In this document: positions 26,932 through 35,397 of the stretch, piece after piece
Position numbering within the stretch: the stretch's first letter is position 1
How the letters are laid out: every line of letters starts with the position of its first letter
From: Jiangella ureilytica
Lineage (GTDB): Bacteria; Actinomycetota; Actinomycetes; Jiangellales; Jiangellaceae
Length of the DNA: 64,000 bases
Reading direction: 5' to 3'
Assembly: GCF_004348545.1 (NCBI RefSeq)
Contig: NZ_SMKL01000016.1
Coordinates: 1-64,000, forward strand
Program-made: the position numbers and the translations under genes
Notes under the pieces: generated by a model
Told to the model about the DNA's origin: nothing
The model's database searches: none
The model's input: the letters and a program-made list of their open reading frames with translations, nothing else

Positions 26932-27434
26932 CGGCGCCCGGCAGCGTGCGGCGGGTCGGCGGCGGACGGGTCGAGATCCGGTTCGAGCGACGTCTCTCTC
27001 ATGCGCCGGCGAAGGTCTGGCGGGCCCTCACCGACCCCGCCGAGCTGCGCGGCTGGCGCTTCCCGGCCGTCGTGTCGCTCGATCCGACGCCCGGCGCGAT
27101 CCTGTACTTCCACCCCACGGACGAGCAGCGCGAGCGCTTCGGTGTCGCGCCGGAACCCGTCACCGGCCGCATGATCGCGGCCGATCCGCCCCGGCTGCTC
27201 GAGTACACCTGGGGCACCGAGACGCTGCGGTGGGAGCTGACGCCCGACGGCGACGGCTGCCGGCTGGTCTTCGTCAACACCATCGACGACGACGGCGCCG
27301 GCCCGGCCGTTGCGGGCGGCTGGCACGCCGGGCTCGACCTGCTCGAGGCGGCCCTCGCCGGCCGGGGCATCGACACCGACGACGCGTGGCAACGCGCCGC
27401 CGACCTGCAGACACAGTACGAGGAGCAGTCATGA
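26928..27434 (+). CDS. SRPBCC (AHSA1-like) protein, first of two
   Basis: 168 residues with the AHSA1/START-like fold: VEIRFERRLSHAPAKVWRALTDPAELRGW, VTGRMIAADPPRLLEYTWG, LRWELTPDGDGCRLVFVNTIDD, AAGWHAGLDLLEAALAG-type end. Such proteins bind a hydrophobic ligand in a deep cavity. It is translationally coupled on both sides (ATGA overlaps with ArsR and with the second SRPBCC gene). Ligand unknown. Confidence 0.9.
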   Translation: MTAPGSVRRVGGGRVEIRFERRLSHAPAKVWRALTDPAELRGWRFPAVVSLDPTPGAILYFHPTDEQRERFGVAPEPVTGRMIAADPPRLLEYTWGTETLRWELTPDGDGCRLVFVNTIDDDGAGPAVAGGWHAGLDLLEAALAGRGIDTDDAWQRAADLQTQYEEQS

Positions 27435-28204
27435 CCGAGACCCTGCACACCGACGGCGACCGCACGGTCCTGCACATGGAGCGCCGGTTCGGGCATCCGA
27501 GCGCCCAGGTGTGGCGCGCGCTGACCGAGCCCGACCACCTGAGCCGGTGGTTCCCGTCCCGCGCCGAGTTCGACCCGGTCGTCGGCAGCGGCGTCCGCTT
27601 CGACATGGACGGCGAGCGGTTCGACGGCCGTGTCACCGAGGCCGAGCCGGGCCGCGTGCTGGCCTTCACCTGGGGCGACGACCTCCTGCGCTTCGAACTC
27701 CACGACGACGGCGACGGCTGCCGGCTGGTGTTCACGCACACGTTCACCGACCGGTACGGTGCCGCCAGCTTCGCCTCCGGCTGGGCGCAGTGCTTCGTCG
27801 CCCTGACGGAAGTACTCGACGGCGCGCCCGTCACCGCCGCCTCGCCGTCGGCCGCCCAGCACGACGCCTATGTCGAGCAGTTCGGCCTCGCCGCCGGCGT
27901 GATCTCGACCGGTGACGACGGCGGCCGGCGGGTCCGGTTCGAGCGGCAGCTCACCGCCCCGGCCGAGGCCGCCTGGCCGGTCGTCGAACGACTCGCCGGG
28001 GTGGCGCCGGACGACGTGCTGGAGCGGGACGAGCCGAAGCTGCTCGCCTACGCCGCGCCCGACGGCGCCCGCGTGCGCTGGGAGCTCGGCGAGGGCACCG
28101 GCCACGGCGCCCGTCTGGTCCTCACCGTCAGCGGCGACCCCGGCGTCGACGACCCGGCGTGGGCCGGCCGCGTCGCAGAGCTCGCCCGCGAACTCCGCTC
28201 CTGA
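27431..28204 (+). CDS. SRPBCC (AHSA1-like) protein, longer second copy
   Basis: 257 residues. The first 145 form a complete AHSA1 domain (LHMERRFGHPSAQVWRALTEPDHLSRWFP, RVLAFTWGDDLLRFELHDDGDGCRLVFTHTF). A C-terminal part of about 90 residues (GRRVRFERQLTAPAEAAWPVVERLAGVAPD, ARVRWELGEGTGHGARLVLTVSG) looks like a second, reduced copy, so this may be an internal duplication. It follows the first SRPBCC gene with a 4-bp overlap and ends before the palindrome at 28220-28278. Ligand unknown. Confidence 0.88.
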   Translation: MTETLHTDGDRTVLHMERRFGHPSAQVWRALTEPDHLSRWFPSRAEFDPVVGSGVRFDMDGERFDGRVTEAEPGRVLAFTWGDDLLRFELHDDGDGCRLVFTHTFTDRYGAASFASGWAQCFVALTEVLDGAPVTAASPSAAQHDAYVEQFGLAAGVISTGDDGGRRVRFERQLTAPAEAAWPVVERLAGVAPDDVLERDEPKLLAYAAPDGARVRWELGEGTGHGARLVLTVSGDPGVDDPAWAGRVAELARELRS

Positions 28205-28219
28205 CGCGCGCCGGCCGCG

Positions 28220-28278
28220 TTGATCATGGAGAAGTCGGGGCTTCCCGCGGCTGGGAAGCCCGACTTCTCCGTGATCAA
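28220..28278. repeat. TTGATC-type intergenic palindrome, copy 1 (terminator-like)
   Basis: Left arm TTGATCATGGAGAAGTCG plus GGGCTTCCC; right arm GGGAAGCCC plus GACTTCTCCGTGATCAA. The arms pair over about 26 bp with one G bulge and one G-T pair; the loop is 6 nt. It follows the second SRPBCC gene and probably ends its transcript. Related copies are at 40759-40834 and 53707-53766. Confidence 0.8.
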
Positions 28279-28369
28279 TGTGGGTCGGGGCGGCGCCGGA
28301 CGGATCCTCATGGGCGGCTGGTGACTTCCGTCATGGGTGCGCCGGAGGCGATCTTCCTAGCGTGGCGGC

Positions 28370-29524
28370 ATGCCCTACGGATACCTCACCTCGACCGTCC
28401 TGCTCGCCCTCGGCACTCTGGCGGCACTCGTTTCCGTGCCGCGCCGCTACCCCGTCGTCGGCACGCTGGGGTTCGTCGCAGGGCTGGTGGTCAACGAGCT
28501 GCCGTTCCTGGCGATGTTCTGGCTGGCCGCGTCGACGGCACTGGCGTTCGTCGAGGGTGACATCGCGGGCGCGGGCGCCTGGGCGGCCGTCGGGGTCGCC
28601 GGACTGACGGCGGCCGGGCTGGTCGTCGTCGCACGGCAGTCCCTGAGCGCGCCGGGGGTCGTCCGGGCGGCATTGGCCGAGGCCTTCGGTGATGTCCCTG
28701 CCGACGCCGTCCGCGCGATTCCCTGGGCCTCGATCCTGCTGCGGCCGCTCTGGGTGCACCGCCGCGACGTCGCCCGGACCCGCAACGTCCCGTATGGCGA
28801 CGCCGGCCGCCGGAACCGGCTCGACGTCTATCGTTCCCGCGCGCGAAGCGCCGCCGGCCCGGCGCCCGTGGTCGTCTACCTCCACGGCGGCGGCTACTTC
28901 AGTGGGAGCAAGAGCCGCGAGGGTCGCCTCATGCTGTACCGCCTGGCCGCGCGGGGCTGGGTCGGCGTGAGCGCCACCTACCGGCTGCGGCCCCGCGCCA
29001 CCTTCGCCGACCACCTCGCCGACGTCGAGCGTGTCCTCGCCTGGGTGCGCGAGCACATCGCCGAGCACGGCGGCGACCCGGACCGCGTCGTCCTCGCGGG
29101 CAGCTCGGCCGGTGCGCACCTGGCGTCGATCGCCGCGCTGACGCCGCGCCCGGCGACGGAGCGGAGGCCGCTGGCGGCGGTCTGCCTCTACGGCTACTAC
29201 GGGTACTACTACGGCATGGGTCCGGCCGAGCTCCCGGTGTCGTCGCCGCTCGGGTACGCCGCCGACGTGGCGCCGCCGGTGTTCGTGGCGCACGGCGACC
29301 GCGACCCGCTGGTGCCGGTCGAGGCGGCCCGCGAGCTCGTCGCCCACCTGCGGGCGGCATCGCCGAACCCCGTGGTGTACGCCGAGCTCCCGGGCGCGCA
29401 GCACGCGTTCGACCTGTACCACTCGGTCCGGCACGAGGCCGTCGTCGACGGCGTCGAGGCGTTCGTCGCCCGCGTGCTCGCGTCGGTCACCGCGGGGCCG
29501 GCCGTGTCTCGACGGCCGGGTTGA
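28370..29524 (+). CDS. Membrane-anchored alpha/beta hydrolase (esterase, HSL/BD-FAE type)
   Basis: 384 residues. Three or four N-terminal membrane segments (first ~95 residues) precede a hydrolase domain with the oxyanion HGGG motif (VVVYLHGGGYFSGSKSREGR), nucleophile GSSAGAH, acid aspartate in VFVAHGDRDPLVP and the histidine in PGAQHAFDLY. It should hydrolyse short acyl esters at the membrane. TAGCGT lies 6 nt before the ATG, so the message is probably leaderless. It converges on the ABC exporter gene across a hairpin region. Confidence 0.88.
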   Translation: MPYGYLTSTVLLALGTLAALVSVPRRYPVVGTLGFVAGLVVNELPFLAMFWLAASTALAFVEGDIAGAGAWAAVGVAGLTAAGLVVVARQSLSAPGVVRAALAEAFGDVPADAVRAIPWASILLRPLWVHRRDVARTRNVPYGDAGRRNRLDVYRSRARSAAGPAPVVVYLHGGGYFSGSKSREGRLMLYRLAARGWVGVSATYRLRPRATFADHLADVERVLAWVREHIAEHGGDPDRVVLAGSSAGAHLASIAALTPRPATERRPLAAVCLYGYYGYYYGMGPAELPVSSPLGYAADVAPPVFVAHGDRDPLVPVEAARELVAHLRAASPNPVVYAELPGAQHAFDLYHSVRHEAVVDGVEAFVARVLASVTAGPAVSRRPG

Positions 29525-29536
29525 GCGCGAGCCACG

Positions 29537-29600
29537 GCCGCGGGTGGGCCGCACGGGCGGCCGCTCCGGTCCCGCTCCAGCAGCGCCCGCCACCCGCGGC
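29537..29600. terminator. Hairpin between convergent genes
   Basis: GCCGCGGGTGG (29537-29547) and CCACCCGCGGC (29590-29600) form a perfect 11-bp inverted repeat separated by 42 nt that can also fold. It lies between the convergent esterase and ABC exporter genes. No T run. Confidence 0.5.
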
Positions 29601-29667
29601 CCGGGTGGGCCGCGGGTCAGGCACCCGCGCCGCCGTGGTGAGCGGATCCGAGAGCGTCGCGAGAAGA

Positions 29668-31548
29668 TCAGCCCGACGGCACCACGGAGTCGGTCTCGAA
29701 CTGGGTGCGGTGCAGCTCGGCGTATCGCCCACCGGCCGCCAGCAGCTCGAGGTGCGTTCCCCGCTCGACGACGCGGCCGGCCTCGATGACGAGGATCTGG
29801 TCGGCCGCCCGGATGGTCGACAGCCGGTGCGCGATGACCACCGCCGTCCGTCCCTCGAGGGCCGCGCCGAGCGCCTCTTGCACGGCCGCCTCGGAGGTGG
29901 AGTCGAGGTGGGCCGTCGCCTCGTCGAGGATGACCACGCGCGGCCGGGCCAGCAGCAGCCGCGCGATGGTGAGCCGTTGTCGTTCGCCGCCGGAGAGCCG
30001 GTAGCCGCGCTCCCCCACGACCGTGCCGAGGCCGTCGGGCAGCGACTGGACCAGCGCGTCGAGCCGGGCGAGCCGCAGCACGTCCCAGAGCTCGTCGTCG
30101 GTGGCCTCGGGCCGGGCGATGAGGAGGTTCTCGCGCAGTGACTCGTGGAACAGGTGGCCGTCCTGCGTGACCATGCCCAGCGTGGCCCGCACGGATGCCG
30201 TCGTGAGGTCGCGCACGTCGACGCCGCCGAGCCGGATGGCGCCGGAGTCGACGTCGTAGAGCCGCGGCAGCAGCTGCGCGATGGTCGACTTGCCGGCGCC
30301 GGACGAGCCGACCAGCGCCACCATCTGGCCCGGCGCGGCGGTGAACGAGACGCCGTGCAGCACCTCGTCGCCGCCGCGGGTGTCGAGCATGGCGACCTCT
30401 TCCAGCGACGCCAGCGACACCTTGTCGGCCGCCGGGTAGCTGAAGTGCACGTCGTCGAACTCGACCGACACCGGGCCGACGGGCACGTCGCGCGCGCCGG
30501 GCTTCTCCTGGATCAGCGGCTTCAGGTCGAGCACCTCGAACACCCGGGCGAAGCTGACCAGCGCGCTCATGACCTCGACCCGCGCGCTGGCCAGTGCGGT
30601 GAGCGGCGCGTACAGCCGCGTGAGCAGCAGCGCCATGGAGACGACGTCGCCGGCGTCGAGCTGGCCGCGCAGCGCGTAGAAGCCGCCCAGCCCGTAGACC
30701 AGGGCCAGCGCCAGCGCGCCGACCAACGTGAGCGCCGTGACGAACAGCCACTGCACCATGGCGGTGCGCAGCCCGATGTCGCGGACGCGGCGGGCCCGGA
30801 CGCCGAACTCGGCGGACTCTCGCTCGGGCCGGCTGAACAGCTTGACCAGGGTGGCGCCGGGTGCGGAGAACCGCTCGGTCATCTGGGTGCTCATGACGGC
30901 GTTGTGGTTGGCCGCCTCGCGTTCGAGCCGGGCCAGCTTGCCGCCCATGCGCCGGGCGGGCAGCACGAACACCGGCAGCAGCACCAGGGCCAGCAGCGTG
31001 ATCTGCCACGAGATGCCGAGCATGACCACGAGTGCGAGCACCAGCATGACGAGGTTGCTGACCACGCCGGACAGCAGGTCGCTGAACGCCCGCTGCGCGC
31101 CGATGACGTCGTTGTTGAGCCGGCTGACCAGCGCCCCGGTGCGGGTGCGGGTGAAGAACGCGATGGGCATCTTCAGCACGTGGTCGAAGACGGCCTGACG
31201 CAGGTCGACGATGAGGCCCTCGCCGATGCTGGCCGAGAGCCAGCGCTGCAGCAGCCCGACACCGGCCTCGGCCACCGCGATGACGGCGATGACCACGGCC
31301 AGCCCGACGACCGTGCCTTGCGGACCGCCGTTCATGATGGTGTCGACGACCCGCCCGGCGAGCACCGGAGTAGCCACCGCCAGGACCGCCGTCACGACGC
31401 TGAGCAGCACGAAAGCGACCAGATACCTGCGGTGCGGCCGGGCGAACCCGGCGATGCGGCGCAGCGTCGCACGCGAGAACGGCCGGGTGTCCTCTTGCGC
31501 GTGCATCGCGTTGTAGAGCGCGTTCCAGGCGGTGACTTCCATGCTCAT
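29668..31548 (-). CDS. ABC exporter half-transporter (fused permease and ATPase)
   Basis: 626 residues: six membrane spans (about residues 40-320), then an ATPase with Walker A VGSSGAGKST, Q-loop, signature RLSGGERQRL and Walker B VVILDEATAHLD. This is a homodimeric type IV exporter of the MsbA/LmrA/Rv1819-like group and should pump hydrophobic drugs or lipids. The ATG at 31548 overlaps the stop of the upstream MFS gene by 4 bp, so both are expressed from the SoxR-type promoter. An internal ATG at 31542 is an alternative. Confidence 0.92.
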   Translation of the reverse strand: MSMEVTAWNALYNAMHAQEDTRPFSRATLRRIAGFARPHRRYLVAFVLLSVVTAVLAVATPVLAGRVVDTIMNGGPQGTVVGLAVVIAVIAVAEAGVGLLQRWLSASIGEGLIVDLRQAVFDHVLKMPIAFFTRTRTGALVSRLNNDVIGAQRAFSDLLSGVVSNLVMLVLALVVMLGISWQITLLALVLLPVFVLPARRMGGKLARLEREAANHNAVMSTQMTERFSAPGATLVKLFSRPERESAEFGVRARRVRDIGLRTAMVQWLFVTALTLVGALALALVYGLGGFYALRGQLDAGDVVSMALLLTRLYAPLTALASARVEVMSALVSFARVFEVLDLKPLIQEKPGARDVPVGPVSVEFDDVHFSYPAADKVSLASLEEVAMLDTRGGDEVLHGVSFTAAPGQMVALVGSSGAGKSTIAQLLPRLYDVDSGAIRLGGVDVRDLTTASVRATLGMVTQDGHLFHESLRENLLIARPEATDDELWDVLRLARLDALVQSLPDGLGTVVGERGYRLSGGERQRLTIARLLLARPRVVILDEATAHLDSTSEAAVQEALGAALEGRTAVVIAHRLSTIRAADQILVIEAGRVVERGTHLELLAAGGRYAELHRTQFETDSVVPSG

Positions 31549-33128
31549 GGCGCGACGGCCTCCACGGTGGTGGGCTGCGGCGCGACCTCTGCGCCGGAGA
31601 CCCCGACCCGTCGCAGCAGCACCGCCGCCAGGACGGCGCCCACCAGCACGATGGCCGCGGCCACCACGGCGGTGACCCGCAGGCCGTCGGTGAACGCGTC
31701 CTGCGCCGTCGTCAGCAGCGCGGCGCCGTCGGGCAGCGCCGCCGCCACCGCGACGGCACCGGCCAGGGTGTCGCCGGCCGCCTCGGCGGCGGACGCGTCC
31801 AGCCCCGAGAGATCCGAAGAAGAGCTCATGCCCGAACGGTAGACGGCGGTACCGACACTCCCGAGGATCGCCAGGCCGAGGGCGCCGCCGAACTCGTTGC
31901 TCGTCTCCGACGCGGCCGATGCGGCACCGGCCTTCGACGGCGGCGCCGCGCTGATGACGAGGTCGGTGCCGAGCGCGGCGGGCGGCGTGAACCCGGCCGC
32001 CATGACGCACGTCCCGGTGATCAGCACGCCGAAGCCGGACGAGCCGCCGACCTGCGTCATGAGGCCGACGCCGGCGGCCGACACCAGCAGCCCGCCGGCG
32101 ATCAGCCGGCCCGGCCGGACCCGCGACGCGAGCAGCGGGACCAGGATCATCCCGAGCATCATCGCGCCCGTCATCGGCAACACCCACAGCCCGGCCCGGA
32201 ACGGCGACAGGCCGTGCACCAGCTGCAGGTACTGCATGACGAGCAGGTTCAGCCCCATCATCGCGAACGTCGCCGTCGTCATGACGCCGAGCGTCGCGCC
32301 GAAGGCCCGGTTCCGGAACAGCTCCATGTCGATGAGCGGGTCGTCGAGCGAGCGCTGCCGCCGTACGAAGAGGACGGCGAACCCCACCCCCACGACCAGG
32401 GAGGCCACCAACAGCCAGCCGAACCCGTCCTCGGCGAGCTTCTTGACGCCGTAGATGACGGGCAGCACGGCGGCGAGCAGCAGCACGGCGCTGAGCAGGT
32501 CGAGCCGGCCGGCGACGGGGTCGCGGTACTCGGGCAGCAGGAACGGCCCGGCGACCAGCAGGAGCACCATGACCGGCACGCCGACCAGGAACACCGAGCC
32601 CCACCAGAACGCCTCGAGCAGCACCCCGCCGACCAGCGGCCCGATGGAGCCGCCGACCATGAAGCTCATCATCCACAGCGAGATCGCCGTGGTCCGCTGG
32701 CGGTCGTCGTGGAACATGTTGCGGATCAGCGAGAGCGTCGACGGCATCAGCGTGGCGCCGGCGATCCCCATCAGGGCGCGGGCGGCGATCAGCATCTCCG
32801 CGCTGGTGGCGTACGCGGACAGGACGGACGCGAGCCCGAACCCGGCCGCGCCGATGAGCAGGAGTCTGCGCCGTCCGATCCGGTCCCCCAGCGAACCCAT
32901 GGTGATGAGGAACCCGGCGATGAGGAACCCGTAGATGTCGGTGATCCAGAGCAGTTGCGAGGCGGTCGGGCTCAGGTCGGCGCTCAGGTGCGGCACGGCG
33001 AGGTGCAGCACGGTCAGGTCCATGATCACGAGCATCGCGGGCAGGCTCAGGACGGCCAGTGCGATCCACTCCTTCGCCCCGGCGCGGGGCGGCGGATCCT
33101 GGGTCATGGCGTCGGTGTCGGTCGTCAT
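31545..33128 (-). CDS. MFS drug/proton antiporter, DHA2 family (14-span)
   Basis: 527 residues from ATG 33128; a longer TTG frame to 33149 runs into the operator and is rejected. Fourteen spans, with the DHA2 motifs LVIMDLTVLHLAVPHLSADL, MGSLGDRIGRRRLLLIG and GSIGPLVGGVLLE, match QacA/SmvA-type multidrug pumps. It should extrude cationic or redox-active drugs. The ATG lies 6 nt after the -10 element, so the transcript is probably leaderless. It is followed by an ABC exporter in the same operon: two pump types under one redox-type promoter. Confidence 0.92.
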   Translation of the reverse strand: MTTDTDAMTQDPPPRAGAKEWIALAVLSLPAMLVIMDLTVLHLAVPHLSADLSPTASQLLWITDIYGFLIAGFLITMGSLGDRIGRRRLLLIGAAGFGLASVLSAYATSAEMLIAARALMGIAGATLMPSTLSLIRNMFHDDRQRTTAISLWMMSFMVGGSIGPLVGGVLLEAFWWGSVFLVGVPVMVLLLVAGPFLLPEYRDPVAGRLDLLSAVLLLAAVLPVIYGVKKLAEDGFGWLLVASLVVGVGFAVLFVRRQRSLDDPLIDMELFRNRAFGATLGVMTTATFAMMGLNLLVMQYLQLVHGLSPFRAGLWVLPMTGAMMLGMILVPLLASRVRPGRLIAGGLLVSAAGVGLMTQVGGSSGFGVLITGTCVMAAGFTPPAALGTDLVISAAPPSKAGAASAASETSNEFGGALGLAILGSVGTAVYRSGMSSSSDLSGLDASAAEAAGDTLAGAVAVAAALPDGAALLTTAQDAFTDGLRVTAVVAAAIVLVGAVLAAVLLRRVGVSGAEVAPQPTTVEAVAP

Positions 33129-33134
33129 GTCCGC

Positions 33135-33165
33135 AGTCTCGTACCTCAACGAAGGTTGAGGTCAA
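33135..33165 (-). promoter_or_regulatory. SoxR-type promoter of the MFS-ABC efflux operon
   Basis: On the plus strand CCTCAAC-GAAG-GTTGAGG (33144-33161) is a perfect 18-bp palindrome that fits the SoxR consensus CCTCAA(G/C)-N4-(G/C)TTGAGG. In the minus direction it fills the 19-bp spacer between TTGACC (33160-33165) and GAGACT (33135-33140), exactly as in the E. coli soxS promoter. SoxR-type MerR regulators need this long spacer. No soxR gene is visible in the window. The start codon is 6 nt past the -10 element. Confidence 0.8.
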
Positions 33166-33296
33166 GTCCGGCGACCCAGGAGATCCAGCGCGAGCAGCGT
33201 AGCGACCAGGCTGAGAGCCGCGGCCGCCAGTCCGCCGCGCCCCGGCTGGCCGTTCCGTTCAAGCGCCCGCCCACGCCGCCACCGTACGGTGTGGCC

Positions 33297-34475
33297 ATGG
33301 CGAGCGTGCGGCTGCGGGCGATCTGCGGATTCGCCTGCTTCGGCCTGTTCTGGGGCGCGTGGGGCGCGATCCTGCCGGCGGTGAAGGACGGCGCCGGCGT
33401 CGGCGACGGGCAGCTCGGTCTGGCCCTGCTGATGATCGGCCTGGGCGCGCTGCTGTCGATGCGGGTCACCGGCCATCTCGTCGACCGGTTCGGCGGTGTG
33501 GTGCTGCCGGCGACGGTGGCGCTGTTCGCCGTGTGCGGGGTGCTGCCGGCGTTCGCGACCTCGATGACCACGCTCGCCGTCGCGCTGTTCCTGCTGGGCG
33601 CCACGTCGGGCGCCGCGGACGTGGCGATCAACACGGCCGGGTCGCACGCCGAGGCGGTCGCCGGGCGGCCGGTGATGAACCTCGGGCACGCCTTCTTCTC
33701 CATCGCCGTCGTGGTGGCGAGCCTCGGCACCGCCGGCCTGCGCGCCGTCGGTGCCGGGGCCCTGCCGGTGCTCGGCGCCGTCCTCGCGCTGATCGCGGTC
33801 GCCGTGCTGGTGGTCCTGGCGCCGGGCGCGCGCGAGGCGGCCCCCGCGGTGGGACGCGATCAGCGGCGACGGCGGCAGCTGCGGCCGCGCTTCAGGCGGC
33901 CTGACCCGGCGCTGCTGGTGTTCGGCGGTCTCTGCGCGCTCGCCTACGTGGTCGAGAACGCCTGGCAGAGCTGGAGCGCGCTGCACCTGGAGGTCACGCT
34001 CGGCGCCGGGCCCGGGCTCGCGTCGAGCGCGCCGGCCGTGTTCGCCGCCGCGGCGGTCGCCGGGCGCATCGGCGGCAACGCACTGCTCAGCCGGGTGCGC
34101 CCGGTGCCCGTGCTGGTCGCCGGCGCGCTCGTCGCCGCCGTGGGCTCGGCGCTGGCCGCGCTCTCGGACGGCCCTGGGCCCGGTCTCGCCGGCATCGCGA
34201 TCGCCGGCCTCGGCACGTCGGTCTGCGCGCCGACGATCATCGGCATGACGGGATCCTGGGCCGGCCCGGAGCGGCGGGCGGGCGCGATCTCCACCGTCAC
34301 GACGATCGCCTACCTGGGATTCCTGCTCGGACCGCCCGCCGTGGGCGCGGTGTCCGGCGTCTGGTCCCTGCCGGTCGCGCTGGGCGGGGTCGCCGTCCTC
34401 GCCGTCGTCGTCGCCGCCCTGGCCCCGGTGGCCGGGCACGCCGAGCGCAGCGCTATTTCAGCACCCCCGCGGTGA
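33297..34475 (+). CDS. MFS transporter (FucP/YbjJ-like, 12-span)
   Basis: 392 residues with 12 spans: AICGFACFGLFWGAWGAILPAVKDGAGVGDGQLGLALL, then RVTGHLVDRFGGVV as the A-motif, and VVENAWQSWSALHLEV in helix 7. The sequence fits actinobacterial MFS proteins of the YbjJ-like type (sugar/drug efflux). TACGGT lies 6 nt before the ATG, so the message is probably leaderless. It is divergent from the SoxR-type operon (131 bp to its TSS) and its last 23 bp overlap the ngcG 3' end. Confidence 0.85.
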   Translation: MASVRLRAICGFACFGLFWGAWGAILPAVKDGAGVGDGQLGLALLMIGLGALLSMRVTGHLVDRFGGVVLPATVALFAVCGVLPAFATSMTTLAVALFLLGATSGAADVAINTAGSHAEAVAGRPVMNLGHAFFSIAVVVASLGTAGLRAVGAGALPVLGAVLALIAVAVLVVLAPGAREAAPAVGRDQRRRRQLRPRFRRPDPALLVFGGLCALAYVVENAWQSWSALHLEVTLGAGPGLASSAPAVFAAAAVAGRIGGNALLSRVRPVPVLVAGALVAAVGSALAALSDGPGPGLAGIAIAGLGTSVCAPTIIGMTGSWAGPERRAGAISTVTTIAYLGFLLGPPAVGAVSGVWSLPVALGGVAVLAVVVAALAPVAGHAERSAISAPPR

Positions 34476-35397
34476 GCCCGGCCTGCACCTGCTTCTGGAA
34501 GACGATGTAGACGATCAGCACCGGCAGCAGGGCGATCACCAGGCCGGCGAACAGGGCCGTCCAGTCGGCGCGGAACCCGGTGGTGGCCGCCAGCGTGCCC
34601 AGCCCCTGCGCCAGCACCCGCTTGTCGCCGTCCTGCATGATGACCAGCGGCAGCACGTACTGGTTCCAGTGGCCCAGGAAGTTGAACAGCGCCAGGCTGA
34701 TCATGCCCGGCCGGGCCATGGGGAGCATGACCTTCCAGAACAGCGAGAAGTGAGAGCAGCCGTCCATGATGCCGGCCTCGGCCACGGAGGTCGGCAGCGT
34801 GCGGAAGAACGCCGTCAGGAAGAAGACCGTGAACGGCATCGAGAACGCGACGTACACCAGGGCCAGGCTGAGATAGCTGTTGAGGCCCAGGAACTGGCCG
34901 ACCACCGGCAGCGAGCCGAGGTTGCGCACCACGAAGAACATCGGCACGAGCGCCAGGAAGACCGGCAGCACCAGCCCGCCCACGAACAGGTAGTACAGGA
35001 ACCGGTTGCCCGGGAAGTCGTAACGGGCCAGCACGTAGGCGCCCATCGCGCCGAACAGCATGGTCAGCGTCAGCGAGATGGACACGACGATGACGCTGTT
35101 GAGGAAGTACTGGCCGATGTTGGCCGCCGACCACGCCCGCGAGAAGTTGTCCACCTGGACGCCGGACGGCAGGCCGAGCGGGTCGACCCGGAACTCGCCG
35201 TTGGTCTTGAACGACGACAGGATCGCCCACAGCAGCGGCAGCGCCGTGATGAGCCCCCACAGCAGCAGGAAGCCGCCGTTGATCAGCCCGACCGCCTTCT
35301 CACCCGCGCCGACGCCGGGCATCCGGTCGCGCCGGCCGCCGCGCCGCGGCGAGCCGCCGTCGCCCGACACGCGGGGCGGGGACTGTGTCGTCGTCAT
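34453..35397 (-). CDS. ngcG: Amino-sugar ABC permease, NgcG/MalG type
   Basis: 314 residues, six spans, with the binding-protein-dependent permease EAA loop (EAGIMDGCSHFSLFWKVMLPMARPG). It pairs with the permease encoded just upstream (ATGA overlap). Context with an NgcE-type binding protein makes it the second membrane subunit of the N-acetylglucosamine/chitobiose importer. No ATPase is in the cluster; the shared ATPase MsiK/UgpC-type is normally encoded elsewhere. The last 23 bp overlap the MFS gene tail to tail. Confidence 0.85.
   Translation of the reverse strand: MTTTQSPPRVSGDGGSPRRGGRRDRMPGVGAGEKAVGLINGGFLLLWGLITALPLLWAILSSFKTNGEFRVDPLGLPSGVQVDNFSRAWSAANIGQYFLNSVIVVSISLTLTMLFGAMGAYVLARYDFPGNRFLYYLFVGGLVLPVFLALVPMFFVVRNLGSLPVVGQFLGLNSYLSLALVYVAFSMPFTVFFLTAFFRTLPTSVAEAGIMDGCSHFSLFWKVMLPMARPGMISLALFNFLGHWNQYVLPLVIMQDGDKRVLAQGLGTLAATTGFRADWTALFAGLVIALLPVLIVYIVFQKQVQAGLTAGVLK

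Noticed and set aside
33129-33149. TTG 33149 as the start of the DHA2 transporter gene
   Set aside because: It would put the start inside the SoxR-type palindrome and upstream of the -10 element; ATG 33128 follows the -10 by 6 nt.
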